Source: Legionella steigerwaltii (GTDB lineage Bacteria > Pseudomonadota > Gammaproteobacteria > Legionellales > Legionellaceae). From it: 40,671 nucleotides of DNA. Within the stretch, counting starts at the first letter, position 1; each line of letters opens with the position of its first letter. The notes beneath the pieces were generated by a model. That model did not search any database. It was not told where the DNA came from and saw only the letters and a list, made by a program, of their open reading frames with translations. The position numbers and the translations under genes were made by a program. The DNA is taken from the NCBI RefSeq assembly GCF_001468065.1, contig NZ_LNYZ01000022.1, forward strand, positions 1 to 40,671, read 5' to 3'. Shown here piece after piece: positions 1 to 7,791 of the stretch.

Positions 1-918
1 TAAAATTATGAATTTTTTTAAGAAAAATGAGACTAAATATGCTGCATGGGAATAATCAACTTTTAGACGCCAGGGTAATATGATAATCGCTATTTGACTA
101 GAATTTTCAGAGGACTTTACTTCATAAATTAAACTGCCTCCGAATTGGACAAAACCTGAGAGCTTTAATTGAGCATTTTTTCCTTTTTCATCATCCTTAT
201 CGAGAAAAACTCTAAGGTCGATTGGAAATTCAGGACTACTGGATTGAAAATAAAGTGAAAATTGATTATTCGTGGTCAAATCACAAAATTTATTTAGCAT
301 ACTCTTAATCTCATTAAAATCTTTTTGATCTTGAGCAGCAATGAAGTCCATGATAGAAAAATTATCACCAGAATTATTCCTCATATAGGTGATTACATCA
401 TCATTAGGCTCCTGATGGGAAGGCTCTTCAAGCATTTGCAAATCCTGAATGGGATAAAACGTTTGATTACCACGTTGGGCTTTAATGTAGTGACAACGGA
501 TGCCATGTAATCCACTTCTGATTATGACTGAATTGACTTCAGGAGAATGCATATCTTCTGCAGGAAATTGAAAATTAAATTCAGTCACGTTAAGAAATTC
601 AGGATAAGCAACCTGGGTAATAATAAATGTAGACTGATCACCCTCTTTCACTTTTTCTTCAAATTGAATTAAGTTGTATTTATTTTGTAACAAGGTTAAA
701 CGTCTTCTTATTTCTGTTGCCTTAGGACCTAAGGTAGGTAAAGGCGACGTTCTTAAATCAGTAAACGCCCCATCTGCACTATCGCGACTAGTTGATTCGC
801 CAACATTAAATCCACCCTCATTTAATTCCATAAGCTGATTGATTCGGTTTTTAACACCAGTAATTGTCGAAGTGCCTTCTTTATCAATCATGGAAATAAG
901 TTCAAGAATTGATTTCAT
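1..918 (-). CDS. Hypothetical protein, 3' end outside window
   Basis: An open frame runs from ATG at 918 to the left window edge: 306 codons without a stop, so the protein is longer than 306 residues. It starts MKSILELISMIDKEG, and a good ribosome site (AGGTAGG) lies about 10 bases upstream. No signal peptide or long membrane segment is visible. The middle is polar, with many Asn, Asp and Glu, and a segment near the window edge reads SSQIAIIILPWRLKVDYSH. I do not recognise the family. It is transcribed divergently from ubiE across a 204-base gap. In this genomic setting an exported effector is possible, but nothing here shows it. Confidence 0.75.
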   Translation of the reverse strand, partial: MKSILELISMIDKEGTSTITGVKNRINQLMELNEGGFNVGESTSRDSADGAFTDLRTSPLPTLGPKATEIRRRLTLLQNKYNLIQFEEKVKEGDQSTFIITQVAYPEFLNVTEFNFQFPAEDMHSPEVNSVIIRSGLHGIRCHYIKAQRGNQTFYPIQDLQMLEEPSHQEPNDDVITYMRNNSGDNFSIMDFIAAQDQKDFNEIKSMLNKFCDLTTNNQFSLYFQSSSPEFPIDLRVFLDKDDEKGKNAQLKLSGFVQFGGSLIYEVKSSENSSQIAIIILPWRLKVDYSHAAYLVSFFLKKFIIL

Positions 919-1122
919 AAATTTTTACCTACCTTTTGTTTCGTTTTAAAAATTAAATTTGGCCGAATAATATCTAAACCATGTCAAAAATAAAGCCCTT
1001 GAACAAAATATACTCTTGCGCTCGTTCATATTACCTAATGAATAAGTAGAACATATAAGACTGGGTATCCTACTAAAAATCAGTTAATATGGAGCATTAA
1101 ATAACAAATCCGTGTTCTCTGT

Positions 1123-1875
1123 ATGGCTGATAAAGAAAAAACGACTCATTTTGGTTACTCCACTGTTTCCTGGGATGAAAAAGAGAAGAAAGTAGCTGAA
1201 GTTTTTCATTCAGTAGCCAAAAACTATGATGTGATGAATGACTTAATGTCTTTAGGTATTCATCACCTGTGGAAACGCTATACTGTAGCCTTAAGTCAAG
1301 TACATCCGGGGCAGTTTGTCTTGGACTTAGCTGGTGGAAGTGGTGATTTAACACGATTATTATGTAAAAAAGTTGGGGAAACAGGCCGAGTTGTTCTTGC
1401 TGATATTAATTCGGCCATGCTTCAGGTGGGACGAAATCGTTTATTGGACGAAGGGTTATACAAAAATATTGATTACGTGCAAGGTAATGCTCAATGCCTT
1501 CCTTTTGCTGATAATACGTTTCATTGCATTACTATGGGGTTTGGTTTAAGAAACGTCACGGATAAAGAAGAAGCACTTCGTTCAATGTATCGGGTATGCA
1601 AGCCCGGGGGAAAAGTGATGATTCTCGAATTTTCCACACCTACATTTCCTGGATTAAAACCTATTTATGACTGGTATTCGTTTAATATTTTACCTAAAAT
1701 AGGAGGATTTATTGCGCAGGACAAATCCAGTTATCAATACCTTGCTGAATCCATACGTATGCATCCAAATCAAACCAAACTAAAAGAAATGATTGAGCAT
1801 GCGGGATTTGAAGACTGCCACTATGACAATCTCAGCGGAGGCATAGTTGCCTTGCACATTGCCTATAAATATTGA
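1123..1875 (+). CDS. ubiE: Ubiquinone/menaquinone biosynthesis C-methyltransferase UbiE
   Basis: UbiE is a SAM-dependent C-methyltransferase of ubiquinone (and menaquinone) synthesis, acting at the inner membrane face. The product is 250 residues, the usual family length. Visible signatures are [18 protein letters not shown] (about 35-52), the SAM-binding glycine loop [11 protein letters not shown] (67-77) and the later [18 protein letters not shown] segment. It is the first gene of a ubiE-ubiJ-ubiB-tatA-tatB operon, the order also found in Escherichia coli; ubiJ starts 7 bases after its stop. Transcription probably begins in the 919-1122 gap shared with the divergent gene on the left. Confidence 0.97.
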   Translation: MADKEKTTHFGYSTVSWDEKEKKVAEVFHSVAKNYDVMNDLMSLGIHHLWKRYTVALSQVHPGQFVLDLAGGSGDLTRLLCKKVGETGRVVLADINSAMLQVGRNRLLDEGLYKNIDYVQGNAQCLPFADNTFHCITMGFGLRNVTDKEEALRSMYRVCKPGGKVMILEFSTPTFPGLKPIYDWYSFNILPKIGGFIAQDKSSYQYLAESIRMHPNQTKLKEMIEHAGFEDCHYDNLSGGIVALHIAYKY

Positions 1876-1882
1876 GTGCATT

Positions 1883-2500
1883 ATGTTAAAAAAATATTCC
1901 TTAAAAGCGCTTCAAATAGCCATTAATAAAGCCGCCAAACTGGATGAACAGACGCCAGTCAAGCTAAAAGCACTTGATGATAAAATCCTTGAGATGATAA
2001 TAAGCCCTTTAAATGTTAATTTTTTCATTCTTTTTAAAGACGGCGAAATCATCCTGCTTGATCGCTGCGATAGAGATGCAGATACCGTAATTCATAGCAA
2101 TCCTTTAGGTTTAATCCGTCTCAGTTTATTACCCGCATCAAAAGCTCGCTCATTGTTTAATGATAAAATCCGCATGACTGGAGACACGGAATTAGGGCAA
2201 CACGTAAAAAAACTATTTGATGAGATGGATATTGATTGGGAAGGACATTTGGCCCACTTTACTGGTGATGTGGTCGCACATCAAATTGGTTCTTTTGTGC
2301 GAAAAGGAATGTCACTCAAGAAGAAACTTGATGAATCCATGCGCCAAAATGTGTCCGAATACCTCCAAGAAGAGTTACGCGTGATTCCCTCAAAATATGA
2401 ATTGGAAGATTTTTTTGCCGAAGTCGATGAGTTATCCTTAAGTGTTGAGCGTCTACAGGCTCATGTAAATCAACTAATAAGCCGCCATGAAATCAATTAA
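1883..2500 (+). CDS. ubiJ: Ubiquinone biosynthesis accessory factor UbiJ (SCP2 lipid-binding domain)
   Basis: UbiJ is a lipid-binding accessory protein of the soluble Ubi complex, needed for aerobic ubiquinone synthesis. The product is 205 residues when started at ATG 1883 ([10 protein letters not shown]). The frame is open upstream to 1847, but that would overlap ubiE and lacks family resemblance. The N-terminal half is the SCP2-like sterol-carrier fold ([29 protein letters not shown]). The C-terminal part is helical and charged ([16 protein letters not shown]), like the coiled-coil tail of UbiJ. It overlaps ubiB by 14 bases, which suggests translational coupling. The name rests on domain type plus operon position. 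Confidence 0.93.
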   Translation: MLKKYSLKALQIAINKAAKLDEQTPVKLKALDDKILEMIISPLNVNFFILFKDGEIILLDRCDRDADTVIHSNPLGLIRLSLLPASKARSLFNDKIRMTGDTELGQHVKKLFDEMDIDWEGHLAHFTGDVVAHQIGSFVRKGMSLKKKLDESMRQNVSEYLQEELRVIPSKYELEDFFAEVDELSLSVERLQAHVNQLISRHEIN

Positions 2501-4136
2501 GAAACTCATTCGCCTGATTCATATTAATTATATTCTGGCCAAAAACGGCCTGGATAATGTAGTCGTGTCATTAAGATTGTTTGCACCGTTGCGTTTCATT
2601 GTTTATTTAAATCCCTGGAATTGGTTTCGCAAGGAACGTTTAACACATGGCGAAGCGCTTCGTAAGTCGTTGGAAGAACTGGGGCCTATTTTCATCAAAT
2701 TTGGGCAAGCACTCTCTACTCGTCCCGATATTTTGCCTCTGGATATCGCCCTTGAGCTCAGCAAATTGCAAGATAAAGTTCCTCCATTCGCCAGTGAACA
2801 AGCAATGGCGATTATTGAAAAAGCTTATGGCTTATCCCCCTATGAAGTCTTTGCGGAATTTGATCCCATACCTTTGGCATCAGCCTCTATGGCGCAAGTC
2901 CATGCAGCAACACTGAAAACGGGCGAAGACGTGATTGTTAAAGTGCTACGACCTAATATGCGACGCATTATTGAGCAAGATTTGAGTATTATGCATACTA
3001 TTGCCAAATGGGCAGATCGCTATTGGCCAGAGATTAGACGCTTAAAACCTAAGGAAATTGTAACAGAATTTGAACACACCTTACTCGATGAGCTTGACTT
3101 ATCAAGAGAAGCTGCAAATGCAGCTCAATTAAGACGAAACTTTGAGCACTCTCCCATTTTATACATCCCGGAAATATATTGGGATTATTCCCGCCCCAAT
3201 GTGATGGTGCTGGAGCGTATCCATGGCATACCTGTATCAGACATCAAAAGCTTGCAGGCGCATGGAGTGGACATAAAAAAACTCGCCGAACGTGGTGTTG
3301 AAATTTTCTTTACCCAAGTATTTCGCGATTGTTTTTTTCATGCGGACATGCATCCAGGAAATATTTTTGTCTCTTACAAAAATCCCAAAGAGCCACAATA
3401 CATCTGCATTGACTTTGGCATTATGGGTACTTTAAATGACAATGATAAGCGATATTTAGCTGAAAATCTCTTAGCCTTTTTCAATCGAGATTACCGACGT
3501 GTCGCCGAATTACATGTTGAATCAGGCTGGGTTGCCCGTAACACACGTGTTGAAGAATTTGAAAGCGGTATTCGTACTGTATGCGAGCCTATTTTTGAAC
3601 GGCCTTTAAAGGATATTTCCTTTGCGCAAGTGGTGTTGCGTCTTTTTCAGGTTGCGAGACGCTTCCATATGGAAGTGCAACCACAGCTGGTTTTATTACA
3701 AAAAACCTTACTGGCCGTAGAAGGACTAGGGCGCCAACTTTATCCCGATCTGGATTTGTGGGCCACTGCGAAACCTTTTCTCGAAAAATGGGTAAAAGAC
3801 CAAATAGGGCCTAAAGCGTTTTTCACCCAATTAAAACATAATCTTCCGTTTTTTGCAGAACAATTACCCCACATGCCAAAACTGCTCTTTGATTTTCTAG
3901 AGCTTAAAAAAGAAGAATTAATAATAAATAAAGAGCGTGCCAACGCGCAGCCAGAAAATGAAAAATCAGCAGTACAATGGAATAGCATTGCAATTGGCGC
4001 AGGGCTTTCTTTCCTTCTAGTTAGCCTCTTAGACTATTTGCATCTTATCCACCACAAGCAGCTCGCTCCTCTTGCTTTAACCGGAGCCATTTTGACCGGT
4101 CTGTTTGTGCTTATTAACCGTAACGCGAGGAACTAA
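2487..4136 (+). CDS. ubiB: Ubiquinone biosynthesis atypical kinase/ATPase UbiB
   Basis: UbiB is a membrane-bound member of the ADCK/ABC1 atypical kinase family that supports ubiquinone synthesis, probably as an ATPase acting on lipid intermediates. The product is 549 residues, the normal length. The family KxGQ motif (KFGQ, 71-74), the alanine-rich nucleotide loop [11 protein letters not shown] (131-141), the VKV lysine near 152, the catalytic HADMHPGN segment and the IDFG metal motif are all present. Two hydrophobic helices close the protein ([19 protein letters not shown] and [18 protein letters not shown]), the usual C-terminal anchor. It starts inside ubiJ, and tatA follows one base after its stop. 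Confidence 0.97.
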   Translation: MKSIKKLIRLIHINYILAKNGLDNVVVSLRLFAPLRFIVYLNPWNWFRKERLTHGEALRKSLEELGPIFIKFGQALSTRPDILPLDIALELSKLQDKVPPFASEQAMAIIEKAYGLSPYEVFAEFDPIPLASASMAQVHAATLKTGEDVIVKVLRPNMRRIIEQDLSIMHTIAKWADRYWPEIRRLKPKEIVTEFEHTLLDELDLSREAANAAQLRRNFEHSPILYIPEIYWDYSRPNVMVLERIHGIPVSDIKSLQAHGVDIKKLAERGVEIFFTQVFRDCFFHADMHPGNIFVSYKNPKEPQYICIDFGIMGTLNDNDKRYLAENLLAFFNRDYRRVAELHVESGWVARNTRVEEFESGIRTVCEPIFERPLKDISFAQVVLRLFQVARRFHMEVQPQLVLLQKTLLAVEGLGRQLYPDLDLWATAKPFLEKWVKDQIGPKAFFTQLKHNLPFFAEQLPHMPKLLFDFLELKKEELIINKERANAQPENEKSAVQWNSIAIGAGLSFLLVSLLDYLHLIHHKQLAPLALTGAILTGLFVLINRNARN

Positions 4137-4137
4137 C

Positions 4138-4323
4138 ATGGGACTAAGTGGCATCAGCCCTCTTTCTTTATTATTAATTCTAGTCATTATTATTGCTCTT
4201 TTTGGCACTTCCAAATTAAAAACCATAGGTACGGATCTTGGCGAAGCGATTCGAAATTTCCGCAAAGCATTGAATGAAGAACAAACCAGTGAGTCGCCAA
4301 AAGAGGATGATAAATCCTCATGA
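4138..4323 (+). CDS. tatA: Sec-independent protein translocase TatA
   Basis: TatA forms the pore-like component of the twin-arginine translocase, which exports folded proteins. The product is 61 residues: a short N-terminal membrane helix (SPLSLLLILVIIIALFG), the hinge and amphipathic helix (TSKLKTIGTDLGEAIRNFRKAL), then a short charged tail. The conserved FGxxKL hinge is visible as FGTSKL. ATG 4138 is preferred over the upstream in-frame codon because GCGAGGA lies just before it and the protein then starts like TatA. It abuts ubiB and overlaps tatB by 4 bases. Confidence 0.95.
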   Translation: MGLSGISPLSLLLILVIIIALFGTSKLKTIGTDLGEAIRNFRKALNEEQTSESPKEDDKSS

Positions 4324-4550
4324 GCAGTGGCGAACTTCTTGTCATTTTTATTGTTGCCCTCATTGTCTTTGGACCCAAGAAACTTCCAATGCTGGCAACA
4401 CACTTAGGATTATTAGTCAGAAAGTTTAATCAACTTAAAACGCAAGCTGCTGCACTCTGGCAACAACAACTTAATGCACTTCAATTGCAAGAAAATCAAC
4501 GTAAAGCGAAAGAGGCGGATGAACAATATAAAAAGGAACAATCATCCTAG
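4320..4550 (+). CDS. tatB: Sec-independent protein translocase TatB
   Basis: TatB is the Tat receptor partner that binds TatC and signal peptides. The product is 76 residues, shorter than the E. coli protein (about 171) but with the expected parts: an N-terminal helix (GELLVIFIVALIVFGPKKLPML), with the Glu at position 5 and the FGP-KLP hinge typical of TatB, then an amphipathic helix and a Gln/Lys-rich tail. The TatA and TatB assignments follow order and the FGPKKLP motif. It overlaps tatA through ATGA. tatC, which follows tatB in E. coli, is absent here and lies at 27403. A hairpin follows at 4581-4614. Confidence 0.92.
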   Translation: MSSGELLVIFIVALIVFGPKKLPMLATHLGLLVRKFNQLKTQAAALWQQQLNALQLQENQRKAKEADEQYKKEQSS

Positions 4551-4570
4551 CTGCTTCAAACCCTAAATTT

Positions 4571-4614
4571 TAAGAAAAAACATCCCCTCTTATCAATTAC
4601 AATAAGAGGGGATG
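4571..4614 (-). terminator. Rho-independent terminator of the 4644-5336 gene
   Basis: A perfect 12-bp stem (CATCCCCTCTTA at 4581-4592 with its complement at 4603-4614) carries a 10-base loop. On the minus strand it is followed at once by six T residues (4575-4580), the classic intrinsic terminator layout. The stem may also stop plus-strand reading out of tatB, although there is no T run on that side. Confidence 0.85.
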
Positions 4615-4643
4615 CATTAGATATCCATAAAGAAAGACTAAAA

Positions 4644-5336
4644 TTAACGTCTTTTCAAGCCAAAAAATCCAGTTCGGAGAATTCCAGTTTTACCTACTGC
4701 TGCAGCAGGAGCAGGAGCTTTAGTCAATGCAGCGGGAGCAGCAGTCTTACCTACAGTCACTTTACGCAGCACAGTAACTTTTCCACCAACAAAGTTATTT
4801 CCTCCGCCTCCAACAATACCTCGAAATCCCATCATATGATAGCGTTGCATTACGCCAACATTAGCAACACCTGTCGCCTTTGTAACCGCTGGAGCATTGA
4901 CTACTTTATTAGCCGGAACCACAGTTGCAGGTGCCGTAACTCCTGTTGCAGAACTTACATTGGCTACTCCGCTCGTCGAACTTGTTGCAGAACCCACATT
5001 GGCTACTCCAGTCGCCGTTGCAGAACCTGTGTTAACTACTGGCCCAACTTGAGCTCCAACTGCTGTACCTGTTGTTGTTGCTGTCGGAATCGCTTTAGCT
5101 CCAACTGCTGTGCCTGTTGTTGTTGCTGTCGGAATCGCTTTAGCTCCAGCAGCTGTACCTGTTGTTGTTGCTGCCGGAATCGCTTTAGCTGCAGCAGCTG
5201 TACCTTTTGTTGCCGTCGGAGCTACTTTAGCAGCCGCAGTGGTTTTCGCTACGCTAGTAGCAGCATAACTTGGTAAAACAAATGCAAAAGAAAGAACACT
5301 TCCTAAGCATGCCCTGGATAATATTGAATACAACAT
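4644..5336 (-). CDS. Exported low-complexity Ala/Thr/Gly-rich protein, paralogue of the 5632-5949 product
   Basis: The product is 230 residues. It begins with a clear signal peptide (MLYSILSRACLGSVLSFAF, then VLPSYA). A long Ala/Thr/Gly/Val region follows, with 15-residue repeats (core GAKAIPTATTTGTAV) and GVANVGSAT repeats. A conserved core RYHMMGFRGIVGG comes next, then a Lys/Ala stretch and a basic end (GLKRR). ATG 5336 is chosen because AGAGGT lies ten bases upstream and the protein then aligns from residue 1 with its neighbour; an earlier in-frame ATG at 5369 has the ribosome site inside the coding part. No domain is recognised. It has its own promoter and terminator, so it is a single-gene unit, presumably exported through Sec to the periplasm or outside. 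Confidence 0.85.
   Translation of the reverse strand: MLYSILSRACLGSVLSFAFVLPSYAATSVAKTTAAAKVAPTATKGTAAAAKAIPAATTTGTAAGAKAIPTATTTGTAVGAKAIPTATTTGTAVGAQVGPVVNTGSATATGVANVGSATSSTSGVANVSSATGVTAPATVVPANKVVNAPAVTKATGVANVGVMQRYHMMGFRGIVGGGGNNFVGGKVTVLRKVTVGKTAAPAALTKAPAPAAAVGKTGILRTGFFGLKRR
5062..5196 (-). repeat. Three 45-bp tandem repeats inside the exported protein gene
   Basis: Three consecutive 45-bp units (5062-5106, 5107-5151, 5152-5196) differ at only a few positions, and a fourth, diverged unit follows to about 5241. Each encodes a 15-residue unit built on GAKAIPTATTTGTAV. The multiple of three keeps the frame, so copy number can change without breaking the protein. Confidence 0.9.
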
Positions 5337-5396
5337 GATGATTGATACCTCTGCAAAAAATGAAAACATCAGGTAATTAATTAATCACCTATAAAA

Positions 5397-5424
5397 AGTA
5401 TAGTTATGCGAGGTTGCATTTCAA
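5397..5424 (-). promoter_or_regulatory. Sigma70-type promoter of the 4644-5336 gene
   Basis: On the minus strand TTGAAA (5419-5424) and TATACT (5397-5402) are separated by 16 bases. The same two boxes with the same spacing stand upstream of the paralogue at 6008-6035, although the spacer sequence differs. That conservation supports a real promoter. The surrounding CAATAAGATTGAAA and TATACTTTTTAT are also shared. Confidence 0.75.
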
Positions 5425-5556
5425 TCTTATTGCATGAATTTTACACTATCTTTAGACTTAAACCCCTTGTCTGGTCTGGTATAGAGCTCTATCAGCCCCT
5501 TCCGAAAGGTTTTTCATTTAAATTGTGCTAACTAGAAAAATCCATTGCTTATCAGA

Positions 5557-5601
5557 TAAAAAAATATTCCCTCTTATCGATGACACAATAAGAGGGAATA
5601 T
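5557..5601 (-). terminator. Rho-independent terminator of the 5632-5949 gene
   Basis: A perfect 13-bp stem (5564-5576 with 5589-5601, core TTCCCTCTTA) carries a 12-base loop. On the minus strand a run of T residues follows (5557-5563). The stem resembles the terminator at 4571-4614 (shared CCCTCTTA/TAAGAGGG), so gene and terminator probably duplicated together. Confidence 0.87.
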
Positions 5602-5631
5602 GATGAGGTATTCCAACTATATAAACTGGAA

Positions 5632-5949
5632 CTAGCGTTTTCTAAAGTTTAACACCCCGCGTGTAACTGTTACCTTGCCTACAGCTGCAGCCTTAGGCGT
5701 TGCTTTACGAGGGATAAGAGCACCAAGACCCGTTGTTTTTCCCCCAACGATAGTTCTAAATCCTGCCATTTTATAGCGTGCCGCTACAGCAGCATTAACT
5801 TTTGTAGTTGATACTTTCGCCGGAGCTAAAGCTATTCCTTTTGTTTGAGCTGCTGATACTCCTGTAACTGCAAGAGCATAACTAGGTAAAACGAGCGCAA
5901 ATGAAAGAGCCGTTCCTAGGCATACTTTGGATAATTTTGAAGACAACAT
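5632..5949 (-). CDS. Short exported protein with RYxMxGFRxIVGG core, paralogue of the 4644-5336 product
   Basis: The product is 105 residues. The signal peptide (MLSSKLSKVCLGTALSFAL, then VLPSYA) is close to that of the neighbour. A short Ala/Val/Thr region follows, then the core RYKMAGFRTIVGG, an AAAVGK segment and a basic end NFRKR. It lacks the long repeats of the neighbour, which marks those repeats as an expansion and the core plus basic tail as the conserved part. ATG 5949 is chosen because AGAGG lies 6 bases upstream. Promoter, leader and terminator resemble those of the neighbour, which indicates tandem duplication. The function is unknown; an exported peptide or surface protein is possible. 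Confidence 0.83.
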   Translation of the reverse strand: MLSSKLSKVCLGTALSFALVLPSYALAVTGVSAAQTKGIALAPAKVSTTKVNAAVAARYKMAGFRTIVGGKTTGLGALIPRKATPKAAAVGKVTVTRGVLNFRKR

Positions 5950-6007
5950 AATGAACCTCTGCAACAAATGAAAACATCTTTAGTAAGTAACGAGTTACTT
6001 AATAAAA

Positions 6008-6035
6008 AGTATAGTTTTCAAAGCAACATTTTCAA
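6008..6035 (-). promoter_or_regulatory. Sigma70-type promoter of the 5632-5949 gene
   Basis: On the minus strand TTGAAA (6030-6035) and TATACT (6008-6013) are separated by 16 bases. The boxes and spacing are the same as at 5397-5424. Confidence 0.75.
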
Positions 6036-6129
6036 TCTTATTGTTCAAATTTTACGAAATTTTTATCATTTAAACCACGCGATAAAGCCCTACTACAAGA
6101 CTATGTATTTAATACTTGTTAAGATGCTT

Positions 6130-7288
6130 ATAACTCATCTTGCGCACCCAGCCGTCAATAGGCCATATGTCTCAGCTCCTGCATGGCAATTTGATTCGCT
6201 TTGACGATGAGTTTGTATTTGATAGCGAAGTGGTTCATTTTTGTTTTGAATTTTAATAGTTCAAGTTTGCAATAAGCGATGATAGCGGCAAACACATGAT
6301 TGCATTGAGTTCGGGCGGTCTTTGTTGACGACTTTGCTAAGCTCGCGTTTTGCTTTACTGACTTGTGATACTCTTCAATTCGCCACCGTTTCTGGTAGAC
6401 CTCATAAAGACGTTCGGCACTGCTGGTCATATCATTAGAAACGAGATAGAGAACACCTGTAGAACCATTTTCGTTTTTGAAAGTTTTCTTTAATAGCCTG
6501 ACTGAGAATTCTAATCCTTTAAGCCAGACTGTATGAGCGATGTCCTCTTCTAAATCTAAGTCTTTGACTTTTGTATACCGACCGTTTTTGGCGTCATCTT
6601 TGGATAAAGCTAATGTGCGATTAGATTTAATCCCAATAATAAAAGACTTTTGGAGGTCATTATGGATGTAAGCCATATTGGCCTTCGAGCCAAACCAGTT
6701 ATCTGCAAGCACAAACTCAAATAAAACTTTGTTGTTAACAGCAAGGTCTATTAGCCTACGAAACAATTCGTTTTTAGCTGTAGCTGATTTTCGGCGCTCT
6801 TTTTTGGTCTTAACATCACAAAAGACAATGTCTTTTTTTATGACCTCATAGCCAACGGGGACACTAAAGTCATCATAGCGAATCATACAGCTTAAAATAT
6901 TAATGCCTTTTAAAACTTCGCCTTTAGCATGAGAGTAGTGCCAACAATTAACCTCATTCTCCTCTGTATATGGTTTTTCTTCTATAGAATCGTCTAGTAA
7001 CAAGACACCACCAGTAGCAGTCTGGTACTCACGAACAATTGATTTGACATACTGCCATAGCTCTTTTGAACTCAATTCATTTTTACTGAGAAATCGGCTC
7101 ACTTGATCATGGCTTATTGCTCCGTCTACCATATCAGACAATCCTGTTGCGGTTGCATATTTATTTTGGCTTATCAGGTAATCAGTATAAATATCAAGCA
7201 TCTGCATAAGTTTCCTTCCTTAAAAATCAGATGCAGAGTGTACTTAATTTTTACTATCTAGCAAGGGTTGGTGCGTAAGGCGAGTTAT
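6130..7288 (-). mobile_element. Complete IS701/IS4-like insertion sequence
   Basis: The element is 1159 bp, with imperfect 24-bp terminal inverted repeats at 6130-6153 and 7265-7288. Both begin ATAACTC and share CTT-CGCACC. It encodes one intact transposase. The right end abuts the broken IS110 reading frame right after its Lys-Leu-Ile codons. The left flank does not continue that frame, so the missing IS110 part was deleted or rearranged. I see no target-site duplication. A decayed fragment of the same element, with its terminal repeat, lies at 12627-12791. Confidence 0.85.
6155..7207 (-). CDS. DDE transposase, IS701/IS4-like
   Basis: The product is 350 residues and appears complete. It has the features of the RNase H-like DDE transposases of the IS4/IS701 group: a first Asp in LLLDDSIEEKP (about residue 72), a second in FVLADNWFG (about 168) and the catalytic Glu in the YQKRWRIEEYHKSVKQ segment near residue 275. 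ATG 7207 has a strong ribosome site (AAGGAAGG) about 6 bases upstream. The stop lies just inside the left terminal repeat. It should cut and paste its own element. Family placement is from motif memory, so IS701 against another IS4 branch is not certain. Confidence 0.88.
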   Translation of the reverse strand: MQMLDIYTDYLISQNKYATATGLSDMVDGAISHDQVSRFLSKNELSSKELWQYVKSIVREYQTATGGVLLLDDSIEEKPYTEENEVNCWHYSHAKGEVLKGINILSCMIRYDDFSVPVGYEVIKKDIVFCDVKTKKERRKSATAKNELFRRLIDLAVNNKVLFEFVLADNWFGSKANMAYIHNDLQKSFIIGIKSNRTLALSKDDAKNGRYTKVKDLDLEEDIAHTVWLKGLEFSVRLLKKTFKNENGSTGVLYLVSNDMTSSAERLYEVYQKRWRIEEYHKSVKQNASLAKSSTKTARTQCNHVFAAIIAYCKLELLKFKTKMNHFAIKYKLIVKANQIAMQELRHMAY

Positions 7289-7507
7289 TAATTTTACAGT
7301 ATGTCCATAGCACTGAAATACACGAGCCCAGTAATTCGCTCCACGACAAGACTCCATTGCAATAGTACACAACGGTAAATTAGCGATATTGGCAGATAGT
7401 TTTTCACGCTCAATACGTTGCTTTAAAACCCGCTTGCCAGAACTATCAACACCGTGTAGTTGAAAAATATTCTTGGCTATGTCTACGCCTAATACGCTAA
7501 TATTCAT
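7244..7507 (-). pseudogene. IS110-family transposase, N-terminal fragment
   Basis: From ATG 7507 (ribosome site GGGAGG 7 bases upstream) the frame reads MNISVLGVDIAKNIFQLHGV and on to MESCRGANYWARVFQCYGHTVKLI, the N-terminal part of the IS110/IS1111 DEDD transposase (first Asp in GVDIAK). After about 75 residues it runs into the terminal repeat of the IS701-like element and stops at 7244. Intact members are about 340 residues, so the catalytic C-terminal part is missing. The region upstream of the start is also IS110 sequence, because it is repeated at 12488-12626. Confidence 0.88.
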
Positions 7508-7614
7508 TGTTGAACCTCCCATTCAGTTTCAAATTATCCAATTCGAACTCTAAGCTGGTAACAAACGGTTGCCAACTCAGTGGGTGGGATGGTTAATTAC
7601 ATTAAAGCCTCCAT
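7474..7614. repeat. IS110 5' region, direct repeat of 12488-12626
   Basis: This covers the start of the IS110 frame and the non-coding end upstream of it. The same sequence in the same orientation, with scattered substitutions, is present at 12488-12626 (shared blocks include TTCTAAGCTGGTAACAA-like and TTGCCAACTCAGTGG). The two copies bracket the large helicase-ankyrin gene. The rest of the gap to 7791 shows no further gene. Confidence 0.8.
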
Positions 7615-7791
7615 AGCAACTCTCCTTTCTTTTATTATGAAATGGTTAAAACATTCTGGCGCTTATTGACGCCTATTTAAAGGGAGGGTTCATTCCATTG
7701 TTTACTTATCATAAAACTTTCCCAATGATTAAAAGTGTTTATTTTGCGCTTTATAGTCAAATTGATGTCAAGTTTTAGGATAGCCACTTAA

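Noticed and set aside
325..510. Plus-strand 61-residue frame
   Set aside because: It lies inside the longer minus-strand frame 1-918, which has a good ribosome site and no stops.
4836..5276. Plus-strand frame of 146 residues with many Cys (CCCCCRNRF repeats)
   Set aside because: It is the antisense of the Ala/Thr repeat gene. The Cys runs are the complement of GCA/GCT codons, and it has no ribosome site.
6116..7300. Continuation of the IS110 frame on the left side of the IS701-like element
   Set aside because: Sequence left of 6130 does not encode the missing IS110 part, so simple insertion into an intact IS110 copy is not supported.
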